Assembly (NCBI GenBank): GCA_045119035.1
Contig: JBGVCU010000060.1
Location: forward strand, 1 to 64,000
DNA from: CAYVQA01 sp045119035
Lineage (GTDB): Bacteria; Bacillota_I; Bacilli_A; ML615J-28; CAG-313
Reading direction: 5' to 3'
DNA length: 64,000 nt
Shown: positions 63,191-64,000 of the stretch, one piece after another
Layout: every line of letters begins with the position of its first letter
Numbering within the stretch: position 1 is the stretch's first letter
Notes under the pieces: generated by a model
The model's input: only the letters and a program-made list of their open reading frames with translations
Told to the model about the DNA's origin: nothing
Databases searched by the model: none
Made by a program: the position numbers and the translations under genes

Positions 63191-63200
63191 GTGATATAAT
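63191..63200 (+). promoter_or_regulatory. Extended -10 element inside the repeat region
   Basis: gTGATATAAT, the same extended -10 as before several genes here. No clear -35. Transcription would begin in the adjoining palindrome and could end at the terminator at 63319-63347, giving an RNA of about 140 nt. Confidence 0.4.
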
Positions 63201-63201
63201 A

Positions 63202-63225
63202 TAAACGTAAGTTTACTTACGTTTA
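63202..63225. promoter_or_regulatory. 24-bp inverted repeat next to the -10 element
   Basis: taaacgtaag-ttta-cttacgttta, perfect 10-bp arms, starting 2 bp after TATAAT. The position suits a repressor operator or a 5' RNA hairpin. A second pair of arms (aaacacacaa 63177-63186, ttgtgtgttt 63238-63247) encloses it. Confidence 0.6.
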
Positions 63226-63284
63226 GGTTTCCTTTCTTGTGTGTTTATTTTATTATAACAAAAAAAACAGTGAAGAAGTATAGG

Positions 63285-63305
63285 AAAACCCTAAACTAAT
63301 TCACA
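63285..63305 (-). repeat. Inverted copy of the repeat
   Basis: Exact reverse complement of copy 2 (21 bp) and, over 19 bp, of copy 1. It encloses the palindrome and the -10 element together with them. Confidence 0.92.
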
Positions 63306-63318
63306 TAATCATTTTCTT

Positions 63319-63347
63319 AAACGACTATCTAGAAGATAGTCGTTTTT
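63319..63347 (+). terminator. Terminator between the repeat region and the PBP gene
   Basis: Stem aaacgactatct / agatagtcgttt followed by T residues; no coding sequence lies between it and the previous terminator. Confidence 0.9.
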
Positions 63348-63392
63348 TAATTATTTGACATATTTAATCATATAATTATTTAGGTGATTATA

Positions 63393-64000
63393 TTGATTAT
63401 AAGAAAAAGGGTATCAATTATATATTTAATAATATTATTTTGTTTTTCTTTATTAATTATTAGATTAGGTTATATTAAAATAATGTATAATGAAGAATAT
63501 TATACTAAAGCAATAGATTTATGGACAAGAAATATAAAAAGTAATGTTGAACGAGGGGCTATTTATGATAGAAATAATAAGTTAATAGTAGGGAATAAAA
63601 TAACTAATTCTGTATTTGTAATACCTCATCAGATTAAAGATAAAGAAAAAACAGCTAAAATATTAGCTGATGTCTTAAATGGTGACAATAAAAGAATATT
63701 AAATGAAATATCTAAAAAAACTTCAATTGTACAACTTAAAAAAGATGGTAAAAACATTGATTTAGATACAGCAACTAAACTTGTAAAACTTAATTTAGAT
63801 GGTGTATATTTAATAACTGATTCTATTAGAAATTATTTATATGATGATTTACTTGCATCAACTATCGGAATTGTTGGTATAGATAATCAAGGAATTACTG
63901 GACTTGAATATGTGTATGATAAAATTATTGCTAATGAAAAAAATATACTAAATATTTATACTGATGCTCATGGTAATAATTTAAAAGAGTTTACTAATTC
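63393..64000 (+). CDS. Class B penicillin-binding protein, N-terminal part (SpoVD/FtsI type)
   Basis: The frame opens at TTG 63393, with SD taggtga 6 nt upstream, and is still open at the window end (about 202 codons seen). A basic N-terminus and one membrane helix (about 8-25) are followed by the class B PBP dimerisation domain: NVERGAIYDRNNKLIVGNK, then TIGIVGIDNQGITGLEYVYDK. The latter is close to the SpoVD/PBP2B wording GFTGIDNQGLTGIE. The transpeptidase domain lies beyond the window. Position downstream of rsmH fits ftsI or spoVD of the mra cluster, but no ftsL precedes it, and a terminator separates it from the upstream repeats. Confidence 0.88.
   Translation, partial: MIIRKRVSIIYLIILFCFSLLIIRLGYIKIMYNEEYYTKAIDLWTRNIKSNVERGAIYDRNNKLIVGNKITNSVFVIPHQIKDKEKTAKILADVLNGDNKRILNEISKKTSIVQLKKDGKNIDLDTATKLVKLNLDGVYLITDSIRNYLYDDLLASTIGIVGIDNQGITGLEYVYDKIIANEKNILNIYTDAHGNNLKEFTN

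Noticed and set aside
63095..63305. Repeat cluster considered as a CRISPR array or as MraZ boxes
   Set aside because: Only two exact direct copies occur, with unequal 12-bp or shorter gaps, one copy is inverted, no cas genes are present, and the motif lacks the GTG(G/A)G-type spacing of MraZ sites.
63095..63305. Insertion sequence or integron remnant
   Set aside because: No transposase fragment or target-site duplication is visible next to the repeats.
63355..63376. TTGACA and TATAAT before the PBP gene considered as a promoter
   Set aside because: The spacing is only 10 bp, far from the 16-18 bp needed; the real promoter may lie further upstream or be recognised by another sigma factor.
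1..64000. Use of genetic code 4 (TGA as Trp), as in mollicutes
   Set aside because: Conserved Trp residues are TGG and a real gene (DUF368) ends in TGA at 44625; all proteins are full length under the standard bacterial code.

Overview
The window is a chromosomal segment of a very AT-rich, low-GC Gram-positive bacterium (class Bacilli in the broad sense, probably an uncultured gut lineage near Erysipelotrichia/Mollicutes-type clades). The evidence is PolC-type DNA polymerase, a Bacillus-type RNase P RNA, a T-box leader on alaS, a lysine riboswitch, AGGAGG/AGGTGA ribosome binding sites, and gene order shared with Bacillus subtilis (nadC-yrzE-yrbG-spoVB-apt-relA-dtd; alaS-ruvX-yrzB; rpsO-pnp; ysxC-spoVID-ysxE; yceD-rpmF; rsmH-class B PBP). 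TGA is a genuine stop codon (for example the DUF368 gene ends at 44625), so this is not a code-4 mollicute. Taxonomy below class is inference.

Layout. 1-260: end of an rRNA operon (5S rRNA, tRNA-Asn, terminator). 276-5400: a membrane-anchored papain-like hydrolase, a lysine-riboswitch-controlled polar amino acid ABC importer, and an iron alcohol dehydrogenase. 5413-11919: long-tailed MscL, a copper ATPase with a CopZ-like domain fused at its C-terminus, an unrecognised two-TM protein with a Nudix-like domain, and glycerol kinase. 12000-22520: an SPFH/zinc-ribbon membrane-stress pair, a diverged NadC, the yrzE/yrbG/spoVB cluster, then apt-relA-dtd and a protein that looks like a degenerate GAF-GGDEF-EAL. 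22589-27200: a large-ectodomain membrane protein, SpoIIIAH, a pseudouridine synthase, a secreted nuclease lipoprotein and tRNA-Cys. 27397-36263: polC, a Bax-inhibitor-1 family protein and two membrane proteins, one with a long Lys/Glu/Ala repeat tail. 36270-43800: T-box-alaS-ruvX-DUF1292 facing mrp-tmcAL, then an Sfp-type transferase facing aroQ and a small unknown gene. 43840-51186: DUF368, a heterodimeric ABC exporter, a split ChrA transporter, truB and ribF. 51276-57752: a multidomain 5'-nucleotidase lipoprotein, rpsO, pnp and a DegV protein. 57752-64000: rnpB, engB, a SpoVID-like/YsxE-like pair, yceD-rpmF, rsmH, a YwaF-family membrane protein, a short region dense in direct and inverted repeats, and the start of a class B penicillin-binding protein (SpoVD/FtsI) that runs off the window.

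Two themes stand out. First, sporulation-type genes are scattered through the window (spoVB, spoIIIAH, a SpoVID-like N-terminal domain, a YsxE/CotS-like pseudokinase, possibly spoVD), so the lineage either sporulates or keeps parts of the programme. Secondly, several proteins look like diverged or repurposed nucleotide-signalling or nucleotide-metabolism families: the two-TM Nudix-like protein resembling the membrane-Nudix effectors of CBASS, the degenerate GGDEF/EAL-like protein translated with relA and dtd, and the NadC homologue lacking catalytic-site basic residues. The repeat cluster at 63095-63305 is the most unexplained non-coding structure.
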